Shown: positions 32,169-45,179, counted from the first letter of the stretch. The stretch is DNA of 64,000 nt from Molossus alvarezi (GCA_037176705.1 CM073887.1:61527001-61591000), one strand, 5' to 3'. Made by a program: numbers and translations. Notes: generated by a model from the letters alone, not told the origin.

Positions 32169-32700
32169 ATGTCAACCTAAGAAACATTCAAACCTGTGAA
32201 GAATTTTTGTGAGTTTATTTGAGCAAAACTGTCCACGATTGCCGGGAAGAAAACCTCAATAGATTGAGATAATGCTCTGGAGAATAGCAGTTTTGTACCT
32301 TATTGTATACATTACAACCGAAAGAGAAGATATAAGTGGGTTACATGAAATCCACTGGTGATAGATTAGGGAAGTGGGAGAAAGCAGAGTGGGGAAACTT
32401 CTGGGGTCAAATGAAAAATAACATGATAGACATACACTTCTTTTACCGAGGTGGGTATAGAATAGTTACCAGTCAACACCTCAACAATGAACGCAACAAC
32501 CATGGGGGTTTGTGGTCTCCGCACAGGGAGAGCAGTGCCTGTGCTTTGAGGGGTCTGGGAAAATGTCAGTTACTTTGATGTTGCACAGATATGTTATCGT
32601 GGATGCAAAAAGGCGATAGACAGTCTCAGTTAAGGTAAAGATTGACCTTTTTCAGGGAAGATGCTGACCTAGGACATGACTACCTGCCATAAACTGCTTC
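32169..32700. repeat. LTR-like dispersed repeat, copy 2
   Basis: Starts TGTCAACCTAAGAAACATTC and tracks 12473-13284 to ACTACCTGCCATAAACTGC. It is uninterrupted here. Family not identified. Confidence 0.6.
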
Positions 32701-33528
32701 TAGTTATTAAACCTTTTAATTTCAGACCATCCTTTGTGGTTATTTTAGGTCTTTGAGTTTGCAAGGACGCCATGCAGGCCTTCCCTGAGCTTGTCAGGTT
32801 AGCATGTGGCCCCTTTTCATCCTCAGCACACAAATAGGGTTCTTCCAGATGCTTCTGTCACTCCCACCCTTCATATTCCTTTTGGCAGACCAGGAATGTT
32901 CCATGCCCCCATCCAAATCCCAGGGGACTGTTGGTGATAGTGCAGGAGTAATGATGACCACAGTGATGCTGATATTTAGCACCTTCTGGGAGCTAACCAT
33001 GAGTTGGCAGCTGACACCATCCAACGTTGCAGGCAAGGATGCCAAAGTCCAGGAGTCCCAGGATGGCCAGTAGCCAGGTCAATACATCCTTCCCACAGGG
33101 CTATTTCAAGGGCATCAGCCCTCTCAGTCGTCCTAGCTGCTGGACAAGGGGGGAAACGAGCTGTTGTTTTCCTGATTTGGAAGCTGGAGGCACTCAGGCC
33201 TGTGGGTCCATGGACCCGGAGCTAGGGCGGGGAGGGCATGTGTGTTATGGGCCCGGAGAGGGATTCAGGACTCATCTTCTTGAAGCCTCAGTTTCCTCAT
33301 TTAAAAAGTGAGAGTGTCTTGTGCAGAATCTCTTTGAGGCCTCCAAGTCAGTGTCAGGCAGGTCCCCATGGTTCTGAAACAGCACAGGGTGAAGAGGGAG
33401 CAGGTCCAGGCCCTGAGGGTGTAAGCAGGTGGGACCTTGCCACCTGGTGTTTTTCACCCCCCCACCCCCGCCCATGTATCTTAGCCTCTCTCTCTGCCTT
33501 CTTGGCCTCCCCAGTGACAATGACAAAA
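32701..33528. other. Unique intronic sequence
   Basis: No gene supported. A MIR-like GAAGCCTCAGTTTCCTCATT near 33281. Confidence 0.4.
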
Positions 33529-33649
33529 TTTAAACCCTGGGAAGGTTGTTAAACATATTTGACCAGAAAATTATATATTATTATTATGAAACAGTATTAT
33601 TTATTCATTCAAAGTGACAACAAAAGATATTAAACACAAACATAGTTAG

Positions 33650-33902
33650 GCCCTGGCCGGTTTGGCTCAGCGGTTAGAGCGTGGGCCTGCGGTCCAGAGA
33701 GACCCGGGTTCCTTTCCCGCTAAGGGCATGTACCTCGGTTGCAGTTTGTCCCCGGCCCTGGTAGGTTGTATGGGTGGCAGCCACTCGGTGTGTTCCTTTC
33801 ACGTCGATGTTTCTCTCTCTATATCTGTTCCTCTCTCTCCCTCCCACTCTACCTGAACAAAAAATGGGAAAATGTCCTCGGGTGAGGATAAAATTAAAAA
33901 AA
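33650..33902 (+). mobile_element. Ves SINE
   Basis: Full-length. Short TSD ACATAGT on both sides. Confidence 0.93.
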
Positions 33903-33922
33903 ACATAGTAAAACTCCATTGC

Positions 33923-34152
33923 TTTTTTTTTTTTGTAATCCTCACCCGAGGACATTTTTCCATTTTTTGTTCAGCTAGAGTGGGAGGGAGAGAGAGGAAG
34001 AGAGAGAGAGAAACATCGACGTGAAAGGGACACATCAAGTGACTGCCACCCACACGACCCAATCAGGGCCAGGGACAAACTGCAACCGAGGTACATGCCC
34101 TTAGCCGGAACTGAACCCGGGTCTCTCTAGACTGCTTGCCGGCGCTCCAACT
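33923..34152 (-). mobile_element. Ves SINE, tRNA end truncated
   Basis: Reverse Ves lacking the last bases of the tRNA head (stops at GGCGCTCCAACTGGGG). Confidence 0.9.
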
Positions 34153-34455
34153 GGGGCTGGACCTGGGTTCAGTAGAAGATGGATTTTTAAGTAATCAAAT
34201 ATCTGATTAGCATAGCATAACGTATAACTATTTCAGTAATATATAGAACCTTTGCTTCCTAGGCAAACATAGGAAAATCTTTTTCCCTTTTAATGACTAG
34301 AAAATGACAAAACAAATTCTATATTGGTTCATTTTAGATTTGTTTATGAAATTAAATGTACTATTTAGTTTACTTATAATTTTCTTTTAAGATTTTTCTT
34401 CACAAACCTTTCTACAACTTTTACAATCCTTTTTTACCCATTCAGAAATAACCTA

Positions 34456-34674
34456 TTGTCCAGCCGGTGTGGTTCAGTAATTGAGCATCATCCCATGCAC
34501 CAAGAGGTCACAGGTTTGATTCCCAGTCAGGGCATATGCCCAGGTTGTGGGCCCAATTCCCAGTGGGGGGCATGCAGGAGGCAACCAATTGATGTTCTCT
34601 CTCATCAATGTTTCTATCTCTCTCTCCCTCTCCCTTCTTATCTCTCTAAAATCAATAAAGAAAAAAATTTTTTA
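34456..34674 (+). mobile_element. B-type SINE
   Basis: CAGCCGGTGTGGTTCAG to CTCTCTAAAATCAATAAAG. AGAAATAACCT on both sides. Confidence 0.92.
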
Positions 34675-34800
34675 AAGAAATAACCTGTTTTAGAAGAACT
34701 TTTTTTCCAAAAAGTATTTTCATACCTTATATTTTCTATCACCAGTTATACTATTTCTTTCTAATTAATTTGAACTTTTAACTCTTAGAAACCTTGATCC

Positions 34801-35050
34801 GCCCTGGCCAGTTTGGATCCACGGTTAGAGCATTGGCCTGCGGTCCGGAGAGACCTGGGTTTGGTTCCTGCTAGGGGCGCGTACCTCGGTTGCAGTTTGT
34901 TCCCGGCCCTGGTTGGGTTGTGTAGGTGGCAGCCACTTGATGTGTCCCTTTCACGTCGATGTTTCTCTCTCTCTCTCTCTTCCTCTCTCTCCCTCCTGCT
35001 CTATCTGAACAAAAAAATGGAAAAATGTCCTCAGGTGAGGATATAAAAAA
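34801..35050 (+). mobile_element. Ves SINE with TSD
   Basis: AGAAACCTTGATC at 34787-34799 and 35051-35063. Confidence 0.95.
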
Positions 35051-35392
35051 AGAAACCTTGATCTTCTGTTGTGTGTGACAAGTAAGTGATTAACATTCTT
35101 CAGATTGGCAAATACATTCAGTCTTTCAAGAGACGTTTTTCAAATAAAATATAAAATATTCATTAGCAGATCTAAATCCATCCTCTAGCTTCTCTGTAAT
35201 AAGAAGCCAAAAGTAGGCAAACTCAGATTAATTATAATTTTAGTATCCTGTTATTTTAAAATACCTAGGTATTTGACATTTTAATCATTTAACCCAGCAA
35301 ACTTTCAAAGCTTAAGTTACCAAAGACTTTGAAAAACTGTGTGTGTATATATATCTGAAAAACTTTATCAAAAACTCTTCATTTTAGCTACA

Positions 35393-35613
35393 TTTATTTA
35401 TTTATTTTTCTTTATTAATTTTAGAGAGAGAGGAAGGGAGAGGGAGAGAGAGATAGAAACATCGATGAAAGAGAACATCGATTGACCGCCTCCTGCATGC
35501 CCCTCACTGGGGAACAGGCCCACAACCTGGGCATGTGTCCTGACCAGGAATTGAACTGGTGACCCCTTAGGTGCATGGGTTGATGCTCAACCAGTGAGCC
35601 ACACCAGCCGGAC
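35393..35613 (-). mobile_element. B-type SINE
   Basis: Reverse element from TTTCTTTATTAATTTTAGAG to CAGTGAGCCACACCAGCCGG. Confidence 0.92.
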
Positions 35614-35745
35614 TATTTATTATTATTGTTAAAAACAGTCAATTATTACCCAAGCCATTTTCTTGACAAATTTCGTGAGATATATAACATGAACTTATTC
35701 CTGCAAACCCAGGCAAAATGAACCTGGATTTTATGTTAATAACTT

Positions 35746-35969
35746 CATCATTATCATTATTATTACTATTATTTTCATTTATTGATTTCAGAGAGAAAGG
35801 GAGAGGGAGAGATAGAAACATCGATGAGAGAGAACATCGACTGGCCGCCTCCTGCATGCCCCCCATTGGGAATTTGGCCCACAACCTGGGCATGTGCCCT
35901 GACTGGGAATCAAACCTGTGACCTCTTGGTGCATGGGATGATGCTCAACTACTGAACCACCGGCTGGGC
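35746..35969 (-). mobile_element. B-type SINE with TSD
   Basis: TATGTTAATAACTT at 35732-35745 and again from 35970. Confidence 0.94.
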
Positions 35970-36193
35970 TATGTTAATAACTTTAAAAAGTATCAATTAA
36001 ACTTGAATTACCCATATGATTCTTGGTGATTACTGTATTCCTTTAGTGTGCTCACAAGTGAGCTGTTTAATTATCTAGTGTCTTTGGCTGCTTCTAGGAC
36101 CCTGGAGAAGAGGCATGGGGGAGGGGAGATAACAGGTCCTGTGGCTTGTTCCTGGGGATGCAGCAGCTCCCAGGCCTCCAGCAGCTTGCATTT

Positions 36194-36417
36194 ATCTTTT
36201 ATTAAATTTTTTTTTATTCCTCACCTGAGGATATTTTTCTATTTATCATCAGATAGAGTGGGAGGGAGGGATAGAGAGAGACACAGAGAGAAACATCGAT
36301 GTGATAGAGCCACATTGACTGGTTGCCTCCTGCATGACCGGACCAGGGCCGGGGATGAACCGCAATCGAGGTATGTGCCGTTGACCAGAATTGAACCCGA
36401 GACCCATTGGCCAGGAC
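36194..36417 (-). mobile_element. Ves-related SINE with 16-bp TSD
   Basis: CAGCAGCTTGCATTTA before and after. The tRNA head is partly deleted. Confidence 0.92.
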
Positions 36418-36528
36418 CAGCAGCTTGCATTTAAAAGTACCATTTATTCCCCCTTCACTCTGAAGTGGGGCACTGGCCATATAGCTTTCATTCGCCTGCT
36501 GTGCACACTTATAAATATTGAATATTAT

Positions 36529-36638
36529 GCCCTGGCCGGTTTGGCTCAGCGGTTGGAGCATTGGCCTGCGGACCAGAGAGTCCTGGGTTCAGTTCCCGCT
36601 AGGGGCACATACCAAAACAAAACAAAACAAAACAAAAA
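36529..36638 (+). mobile_element. Mini-Ves SINE (tRNA head only)
   Basis: Head ends GGGGCACATACC and runs straight into (AAAAC)n. Confidence 0.88.
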
Positions 36639-36704
36639 CCTGCTCTGCCCCATCCCCACTTGCCAGCTGCTTTTAAAGGGTAGAGAAACAATGACTATGT
36701 GAGA

Positions 36705-37072
36705 AAGAGAAAAGGCAGTAGTTAGGCAAGAAAAAAATAATGGGTAAAATGATTACAGGCAAGAGGGGAGGAATATGGGCTGGGGGCTGCAGGGCTGGTC
36801 GCCAGTGAATCGCTGGCGGGGATCTAGTGTTCCCATAATCAGGTTGTTAATCTTTCCACGATGTCCTCAGATTAGGAGAAGGGACAGCATTCCTGAAGTA
36901 AGCTCCTGAGCCACACTCCTCCCAGCCAGGTCAGAGTGGGCTTTTCTTTAATCAGAACATAGCGATCACAATTAACATTGTAAAGGATGATTAATATTTC
37001 TTATAACTATGGCTAGTACCCCATTATGATTAGTTCTCTATTATTTTATTATTCTCTCCCACCCTTTCAGTT
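36705..37072. repeat. Decayed LTR-like segment, copy B
   Basis: Direct repeat of 26040-26395 (see there). The stretch 33529-37072 may be one long decayed LTR expanded by eight SINEs. Confidence 0.55.
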
Positions 37073-39204
37073 TAGGAACTGTGAAGAGGTTAGTGTGGCT
37101 GGACCAAATGAGAGGGGGCCGAAGTCACTGGTGACGGGGGAGACAGGAATAGGGAGTGCCTGAGAGAACCCACACGCACCCCAAGAGGCTCTTGGCCAAT
37201 GAAAACATGGCTTTTTTTTTGTGCACGTTGGAGGAAGTGAGTTCTGGGTGATGGTGAAATCCTACCTGTGCATTGAGGGCAAACAGCCCAGAACAGGATG
37301 GCCTGTTCTAGCCACACACTTTGATGAACAATTGCAAGTGACTCTGATGTGGGTGGGGGTGTCTCAGCACTCCCGTGCCCTGATGAGGAATCAGGCTCTC
37401 AAAGGGAAGTCAGAAAAAAGAGAGACCACACAACAATGAATTTGATTCTGACCTCTCTGCTCCCTGTTCTCACACCTGCCATGGCTCCCCCTTGTCCCCC
37501 AGGAGACAGTCTCACTTCTCAGCATGGCATTCAAGGTCTTTACAAGGTCTGACCACACATCCCCTAGCCTCAGAAATTACCTGCCTCTGAATTCTACTTT
37601 TCAGCAAAATAAACTGTTTATAATTCTTTAAATATGCCTTTCTTTCTTTGCTATGCTTTTGCATTTGCCTTTTCCTCCACCTGAATGCCCTTGGTGAACT
37701 CCTACTCATCTTTAAAAGCCTCAGTTTCAATAATCTGCTACCTTCTTTGGCCCAACTCTGATCCCACAGGTGTCTGGATTTGTCTCCCTCAAATTAGGAG
37801 CTTTCAAGGGGCCAGGCCTAGGGTTGAGGCTTCTTAGGTTCCTCAGAACCTATTTGTTAAATAAATGAATGAATGAACAGTTTTCATATGTATGTTTTGC
37901 GACAAGAGCTGCTGAGACCCTTCTTAGGGCTGAAGAACCTGGAGACAAAACAAGTTGCTTCTGTGGTAATGTGAGACATCCACTTGGGACAATTACCTGA
38001 GTTCCATTTCCCTGTTCCGTTCCCCATTTATAAAGTGGGGTGGAGGTTCCCCCAGAGTTTAGACCCTATGAACTTTGGAGTAAGCAGCTGTTTGGGCTTC
38101 AACAAGTCCAGTTGTTTTGTTTTACAATGAGACCTAGAGAGGATGGACAGCAGGATCTTGTGTGGGGATCAGGGACTCGTACCCAAGTCTGAGAAGAGCT
38201 CCTTGTGGCCCTAGAGTTGCTGTCCAGTCATTTGGAGGAAGTAATACCAAGAGTCGTCCCGTCCTTGGTGAAGCCAAGGCTCTATTTTTGCTGTTGTTGT
38301 TATTGAAGGTACAAAGATAAAACTTGGTTGAGACGAGATTGATCAGAGACATGAAAAACTTAAACTTGACTTCCAAAAGCGCACTCAAAAAGTATGGCAC
38401 ACACACACCCAAAGCCTCGTGGAATGTGCTTTCTGGGGATCCATCTGTCCTTCCATAGTCATGACTAGGTTATAGCAGGAACTCTGGCTCCTTTCGGAAT
38501 AGTTTCACTTTCCTTTGTTTCTCTGGGCTCCCTCCCCACCCCAGAGAGCTGGGTCATGGTCTGTTCCGTCCCTGCCCCCCCCCCCTCCAGCTGGATGAAT
38601 GCGCTGTCACTGGGTGAGCTGCAGGGGGTGAAGCCAAGGTTCTAATCCCAAGGCCTCCCACAGCAGGTGTGGGGTCCCAGCCCCTTCAGACTGTGAGACC
38701 CATGAGGACAGGTTAGTGACTGCCTGGGGCACAGCCCACAAAGGCACCCAGCAAGGTTTATTGAGCCAGTGAATCCTCAGCACTCTCAGGCCTGCCGAAA
38801 GGGAGGCCCAGGGATTCTTTCTCATGCCAGTCCAGATGTGGGATATTGTGAGGTTGGCAACATTCCCTGACTGAGGTTTCAAAGGACCATGAGTTAGCAG
38901 AGGGCTTTGGTGGACAGAAAAGGGAAGCAGATCTTTGATGCATTAATGGAGATTTAGTGTAAGGAGGAGGGGAAGTGAGCCCCATCCCTGAATTGAGTTC
39001 TTAACTCTACCAAGAACCTCCTAAGGGCTGGGAGGGTGGAATAGCTCCAGGATCCCTCCTTTTAGGGACATCATAGACTGTGGTGAGAAAAAGTTGAGAT
39101 GCAGGTAGCCAACAAAGGGTATTTCATATACAAAGAGTTCTGACAAGTAAAAAAAAAAAAAAATACAAGAAGAAAAACAAACATTAATGGAATTAATTAA
39201 AACT
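37073..39204. other. Unique intronic sequence
   Basis: No gene or strong repeat signature. Several ORF-like stretches lack coding character. Confidence 0.4.
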
Positions 39205-39452
39205 GCCCTGGCCTGTTTGGCTCAGCAGTTAGAGCGTCGGCCTGCGGTCCAGAGAGACCCGCGTTTGGTTCCCGCTAAGGGCACGTATCTCGGTTGCAGT
39301 TTGTCCCCGGCCCTGGTTGGGTCATGCGGGTGGCAGCCACTCAATGTGAACCTTTCACATTGATGTTTCTCTCTCTCTCTCTCCCTCCCACTCTATCTGA
39401 ACAAAAAATGGAAAAATGTCCTCGGATGAGGATAAAAAAAGAAAAGTAAAGT
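39205..39452 (+). mobile_element. Ves SINE
   Basis: Full-length, ending GTCCTCGGATGAGGAT and A tail. Confidence 0.94.
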
Positions 39453-42420
39453 AAAAAACTAGACTGCCACCCCAAAAGGTTCTATTTTGCCCAGACACTA
39501 TGAGCTCAATAATATGAGCCATTACTTGGTTGTTTTACCTCCTCTCATGCCTTTCCCCTCTCCAACCCCTAAATTTGGCTGAGTTGTAAATATTTGTATT
39601 TGCTGAGGTGTCTTCCTTTGTTTTGGAGTCCTTGTTTAGAACTTACAAAACATTCCCAGTGAACTGATCCTTAGCCATTTAGATTTTATTTTTTAATGTA
39701 ATAAATGTATAAATAAAATATAAATAAGCAATAGTAAATCTCATAAATATTCCATATGGTGAATTTATATAAACCTATGTTAAGATTCTTTGCTCACTCT
39801 CTGATTCAACTTTTCTGACCATCCTTCATTTCGAGTTCTCTGTTCTGGTTTCTGTTAGTTTAGAGCAGGATTTCTCAATCCTAACAATGCTGACAGTTGG
39901 GGCTGTCATCCTCTGTGGTGGGGCCACATAATGTTAAGCAGCATCCCTGGCCTCCACCCACTCCATCGCATTCACTGTCCCACACCTCCACCCCACCCAA
40001 GTCATGATAACCAAAAATGTCTCCAGACATTGCCAAGTGTTCCTGAGGGCAAAATCTCTCATTTTCATGGGTCCTTAATGGCTTGGGAGGTGGGTGGGTC
40101 TCCAGCCACCCATGTAGCCAGAAGAATGCTGTGGCATCTCTAATCTGATTTACTATTTGGTGACTCGGTCATTTTACCATAGCTCATGAGGTCTTTCCCA
40201 TCCTTCGAGGTGAGGGATCTGCCAAGTGTGACCAGAGGGCTTCTTTGTCATTGCCTCCCTGGACTTAGGCTGCTCTTCAGCTCAGAAAGATGTCCTTCTA
40301 GGGATTCAGTTCATTCTTGTGTCACATTCATCAGTTCACAGTCTCATCCCAAGATAATTTGCCTTTTTGGATCTCCCAGACCTGTCTGCCAGAAGTGGAC
40401 TCCCCGGGGACTGGCAGCCACTCCAGGGATGCCACAACAATAAGACAGATTCTGTGCCACCTGCAGGCAGGGTCCGGCAACAGCTCAGGCTCTACCAGCT
40501 CATTCCCACCGAAGGGGGTTTGCATTAGTTGTTCCCTCCCCTGGGACACCTTCCCCCAAACCTCAGTCATGCTGGCTCCTCCACACCATCACATCCCAGC
40601 TTAAATGTCTTCCAGATCTCAAAATCCACACCTGCCACCAGACTCCATTTGCTCCCCTGTCTTTTGTCGTCTTGTATCATTTCATTGAGGTTTTTGACCC
40701 CCTTGTGCGTATGGGTTCCATAGTGGCAGAGACATTTAGGTACTTTGTGCCTGTTCACCACTGTGTCCCCAGCTCCCAGGAGGTGGTGTACAGACACAAT
40801 AAGTATCTACTTCTATGAATGAATGTGTAAATTCATTCTGAGAGTCAGTATCTTTTCAGATGCTGTGGCAAGATAGCATGCATTCATCATTCACTCTACA
40901 TGCCTGAGGACCTACCAAGCACCTACTATATAACGAGCACTGTCTGGGGGCTGGGGATAAAATGGTGAACACAACAAATCCCATGGAGCTTATGTTCTGG
41001 TAGAGGAAACGGATAAGAAACAATACCTTTAAAAAGTTTTATTATACATTTTAGGAGGTGGAAAGTTCTGTGGAAGAAAGAAAGGGTAGAATGGGTGGGG
41101 ATCAATGAGATGGTGTGTCCTGAGGAGACCTCCCTGAGAAGGGGACATCTGAACAAAAACAGGAAGGAAGTGGAAGATCTGCGCGAAAATCTGGGGGAAG
41201 CATGCCGGGCAGAGGAAATGCCTGTGCGACGGTCCTGAGGCAGGACTGTGCCCATCATGTTTGGGGCTAAGATCCCCACAACACTTTTACATAAGGTTCA
41301 TTCCCCTCATTTTACATGGAGGCTCTGAGAGGTGTAGCTTCTTTCCCAAGGTCACACAGTGGGACCTGTGGGATGGGAACTGAATCCCATTTCTGGAAGA
41401 CATCTAGCTGGAGAGGTCTTGGTCAGACCGTGTGCAGAGACAGAGATGGGCACATCAGGGAAGCTGACACTGTCCCCAGTACAGCACCCATTTTTGGCTC
41501 TATATGGAACCAGGAAATCACTCTCTTGCTTGCCCTCTGGGCAATAGCTGCGTGGGGTCACTTGGGGGAGGAAGGTCCCACCAGAACCCCCCTGACTGCC
41601 CTACACTGTTCCAGGTATCAGTGGGGAGAACGAGAAGACCCCAGACTGGCACGAACATCCTGAGGTAGGCTGAGGTAAGTGCTGAGGTTCACATAATGCT
41701 CGTTGAATGACTACTTAGGGGCCTGGTGCTGAGAGTTCCCTTCACACCTGCACAGCCCTGTGAGTAGGGGATTGTTCAGATGCCCCCTTTACAGCTGAGG
41801 AGACTGAGGTCCAGGGTATGAAAAGCACACCGCCAGGAAGTGATGGAGTCAGTATTTAAACCCAGGATTTAGGCTCCAGAGTCTGCACAGCCCTGCGATA
41901 AGCCAATAAGTGTTGGCTGAATGGCTAAAGTCTGCCTTGGGTTATCCAGCACTTTCATGATGCACTTGAAAAATAGATCCTCAAATTTAGGGCTGAAAAC
42001 AGCACAGACACCACCTTCCTAGACGAAAGGACATTCAAGAAGTCTAGGAGAGCCTGGGAAAGGGACCTAGAAGGGAGACTGAGGGCTCTGCCTAGATATG
42101 GGGAGGAAGAACTCCCAGGAGGAGACATTAGAGCTGGGGTTTTGAAGTCTGAATAAGAGTTTGCCAGAGAGCAACTTAATGAATTTACTTTCATTCATAA
42201 ATGTATTCATTCAAACACTCCTTGCTTCCCCCATGTGTCTACCTCATGCTGGGTGATACCAGGACTCCTAGTCTTGGGAAGACAGTGCCAGACACAGACA
42301 CCCCCATGGGATCAGGACTGAGCCAGAGCAGGAGACAGAGCTAAAGGTACCAAATAGGGAACCAGGATTCTTCCTGAGGGGTCAAAGAGAACTTCCTAGA
42401 AAATCAATTTTTGAGATTAA
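39453..42420. other. Unique intronic sequence with old repeats
   Basis: No gene seen. L2/MIR-like stretches near 40930-41340 and 41700-41900 (GCTGAGGAGACTGAGGTCCA). Confidence 0.4.
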
Positions 42421-42666
42421 TTTTTTTTTTAATCATCACCAGAGGACATATTTCCATTTTTTGTTCAGATAGAGTGAGAGGGAGAGAGAGGAAGAGAGAG
42501 AGAAACATCAACGTGAAAGGGACACATCGAGTGGCTGCCTCCCGCACGACCCAACCAGGGCCGTGGACAAACTGCAACCGAGGTACATGCCCTTAGCAGG
42601 AACCGAACCCAGGTCTCTCTGGACCACAGGCCGACGCTCTAACTGCTGAGCCAAACTGGCCAGGGC
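42421..42666 (-). mobile_element. Ves SINE with TSD
   Basis: TGAGATTAATTT on both sides. Confidence 0.95.
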
Positions 42667-42954
42667 TGAGATTAATTTTAAAGGAGGAATAGATGTTTGC
42701 CAAAGAAGATAGCTTTGTTTGATACATGCTGGGCCTGAGGGGTCTGTAATGAGCTGGAGGCTACACTCAAGTCAAAGGATCATTAAAATGCAGTAAACCC
42801 TCAATTTTGTAGACCGCAGTTTAACAGACTTCAGATTTAATAGACAACATTTCTGGCCTGTATGTCATGTGAAAATTAGCAACCCAATAATTTTAAAATG
42901 CTTTTAACCAATATATTCTTATAATGAAATTAACAAGGGTTTTTTGTTGTTGTT

Positions 42955-43398
42955 ATTATTAATCCTCACCTGAAAATATTTTTTCCATTGACTTTTAGAG
43001 AGAGTGGAAGGAGCCTGGCTGGTGTGGCTCAGTGGATTGAATGTCATCCTGTGTACCAGGGGATCGCCAGTTCGATTACCGGTCAGAACACATGCCTGGA
43101 TTCCGAGCTTGAACCCTGGTGGGGGACCCACAGGAGGCAGCCAATTTATGTTTCTCTCTCTCTTTCCCTCGTCCTTCCTCTCTCTCTAAAATTAATAAAA
43201 ACGTATTTTTTCTTTTTTTAAAAGAGAGACTAGAAGGAAAGGGTGGGGGGAGAGAGAGAGAGAGAAACATTAATGTGAGAGAGACACACCCATTAGTTGC
43301 CTCCTGCACGTGCCCCAACCAGGGCCAGGACCAGGGAATCAAACCCTCGACCCTTCAATGCTCGGGCCAATGCTCTAACCATTGACCAGCACAGGCCA
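42955..43398 (-). mobile_element. Older Ves-like SINE carrying a nested SINE
   Basis: The outer reverse SINE is split into 42955-43010 and 43215-43398 by a plus-strand B-type SINE at 43011-43214. Confidence 0.82.
43011..43214 (+). mobile_element. B-type SINE nested in another SINE
   Basis: GCCTGGCTGGTGTGGCTCAG to CTCTCTAAAATTAATAAAAA. Confidence 0.88.
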
Positions 43399-43412
43399 AG
43401 GCTCTGCAGCAG

Positions 43413-43757
43413 TTTTTTTTTAATCCTCACCCGAGGACATTTTCCCATTTTTTGTTCAGGTAGAATGGGAGGGAGAGAGAGGAACAGAGAGAAAGAGAGA
43501 AACATCAATGTGAAAGGAACACATCGAGTGCCTGCCACCCGCACAACCGACCAGGGCCGGGGACAAACTGCAACTGAGGTACATGCCCTTAGCGGGAACC
43601 GAACCTGGGTCTCTCTGGACCGCAGGCCGATGCTCTAACCGCTGAGCCAAACCGGCCAGGGCTTTTTTTTTTGGTATGTGCCCCTAGCGGGAACCGAACC
43701 TGGGACTCTCTGGTCCGCAGGCCGATGCTCCAACTGCTGAGCCAAACCAGCCAGGGC
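43413..43757 (-). mobile_element. SINE dimer: Ves (43413-43662) plus mini-Ves (43663-43757), one TSD
   Basis: Read on the minus strand, a mini-Ves head and short A tail is joined to a full Ves. CTCTGCAGCAG(TTTT) stands before 43413 and after 43757 only. Confidence 0.92.
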
Positions 43758-43904
43758 TCTGCAGCAGTTTTAACACCTGCCTGCTGATGTTCCCATGTGT
43801 GCTATGCCACGCCCCAGGCCCGTGCCTTTGTTTACTCCCAGTGACTAGTGAATGCATGAATTTACTAGACCTATTCAGTATAAATTTAAAATTACTGTAA
43901 TACA

Positions 43905-44176
43905 GCCCTGGCCAATTTGGCTCAACGGTTAGAGTGTCGGCCTGCGGTCCAGAGAGACCCGGGTTCGGTTCCCGCTAAGGGCATGTGCCTCGGTTACAGT
44001 TTGTCTCCGACCCTGGTTGGGTCGTGCGGGTGGCAGCCACTCGATGTGTCCCTTTCACATCGATATTCCTATCTCTCTCTTCCTCTCTCTCCCTCCTGCT
44101 CTATCTGAACAAAAAATGAAAATATATCCTTGGGTGAGGATAAATAAATAAATAAATAAAAATAAAAAATAAAATA
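43905..44176 (+). mobile_element. Ves SINE with TSD
   Basis: AAAATTACTGTA on both sides, with an (AAAT)n tail. Confidence 0.94.
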
Positions 44177-44654
44177 AAATTACTGTAGAAAATAATATAG
44201 AAAACTTTTCTGTGAAATTAAACTTTTCAAATATACTTAATTTTAATTGCGCAAACGTATCTACATAAGTAAAAACAGGCAAACTAACTAATTTGTCAAT
44301 TCTTTTACATACACATTCAGAAAAGCTACTTTATTATATAATGGACTTTCAGCTTTAATGGGACACCCCTGGTCTGAATCAGTCCATTATATCGAGCTTT
44401 TACTGTAGTCAAGAAGAATGGGTGATGGTTTTTCAGAATCCCAGAGCTCAGAGCTTCCTAGATGGGCAGGTGAAAGGGAAGCAGGAAAGATGCCAGCAGC
44501 TCTCAGCTGGTAAAAGGGGAGTTCTCTGCCTCCCTCTGGGCAGCTCCTGGGCTATTTCTGAAGCAGGGACATAAGGAGGACCAGGCTGGACATGGAGGGA
44601 GGGGATTCTGGGCATACTGAGTCTGGGGGGCATTCCTGTGCCTTGGTTTTCTTT

Positions 44655-44885
44655 CTTTCTTTTTTTTATTTTTATTTTTTTTCTTTATTGATTTTAGAGA
44701 GAGAGGAAGGGAGAGGGAGAGAAAGATAGAAACATCGATGAGTGAGAACATCGACTGGCCGCCTCCTGCATGCCCCCCACTGCGGATCAGGCCCACAACC
44801 TGGGCATGTGCCCTGAATGGGAATTGAACTGGCGACCTCTTGGTGCCTGGGTCGATGCTCAACCACTGAGCCACGCCGGCCAGGC
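44655..44885 (-). mobile_element. B-type SINE with 18-bp TSD
   Basis: TGTGCCTTGGTTTTCTTT precedes and follows. Confidence 0.96.
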
Positions 44886-45179
44886 ATGTGCCTTGGTTTT
44901 CTTTGTAAATATGGAATCTCTAGCAGGGCCTGAACAACTGTCAGAGTCAAGCTGGGTTGGGGTGCTAGAGGAGATGGACCATAGGGGACTAGGTGGGAGT
45001 GAATTCCAATATTTTACCAACCTGAGCAACCTGTATGCTGCAACTAGGTGTTGGGGTCCACAGGTGGCTCAGGAAAAGTACTTGGACCATCCTGGATCTT
45101 CAGTGAATGTTATTCTCCCGAAGAGCCGCCCTGGGAATGCCCTTGGAAAGCCCTTGGACCAATCCCAAACCTGGAGACC

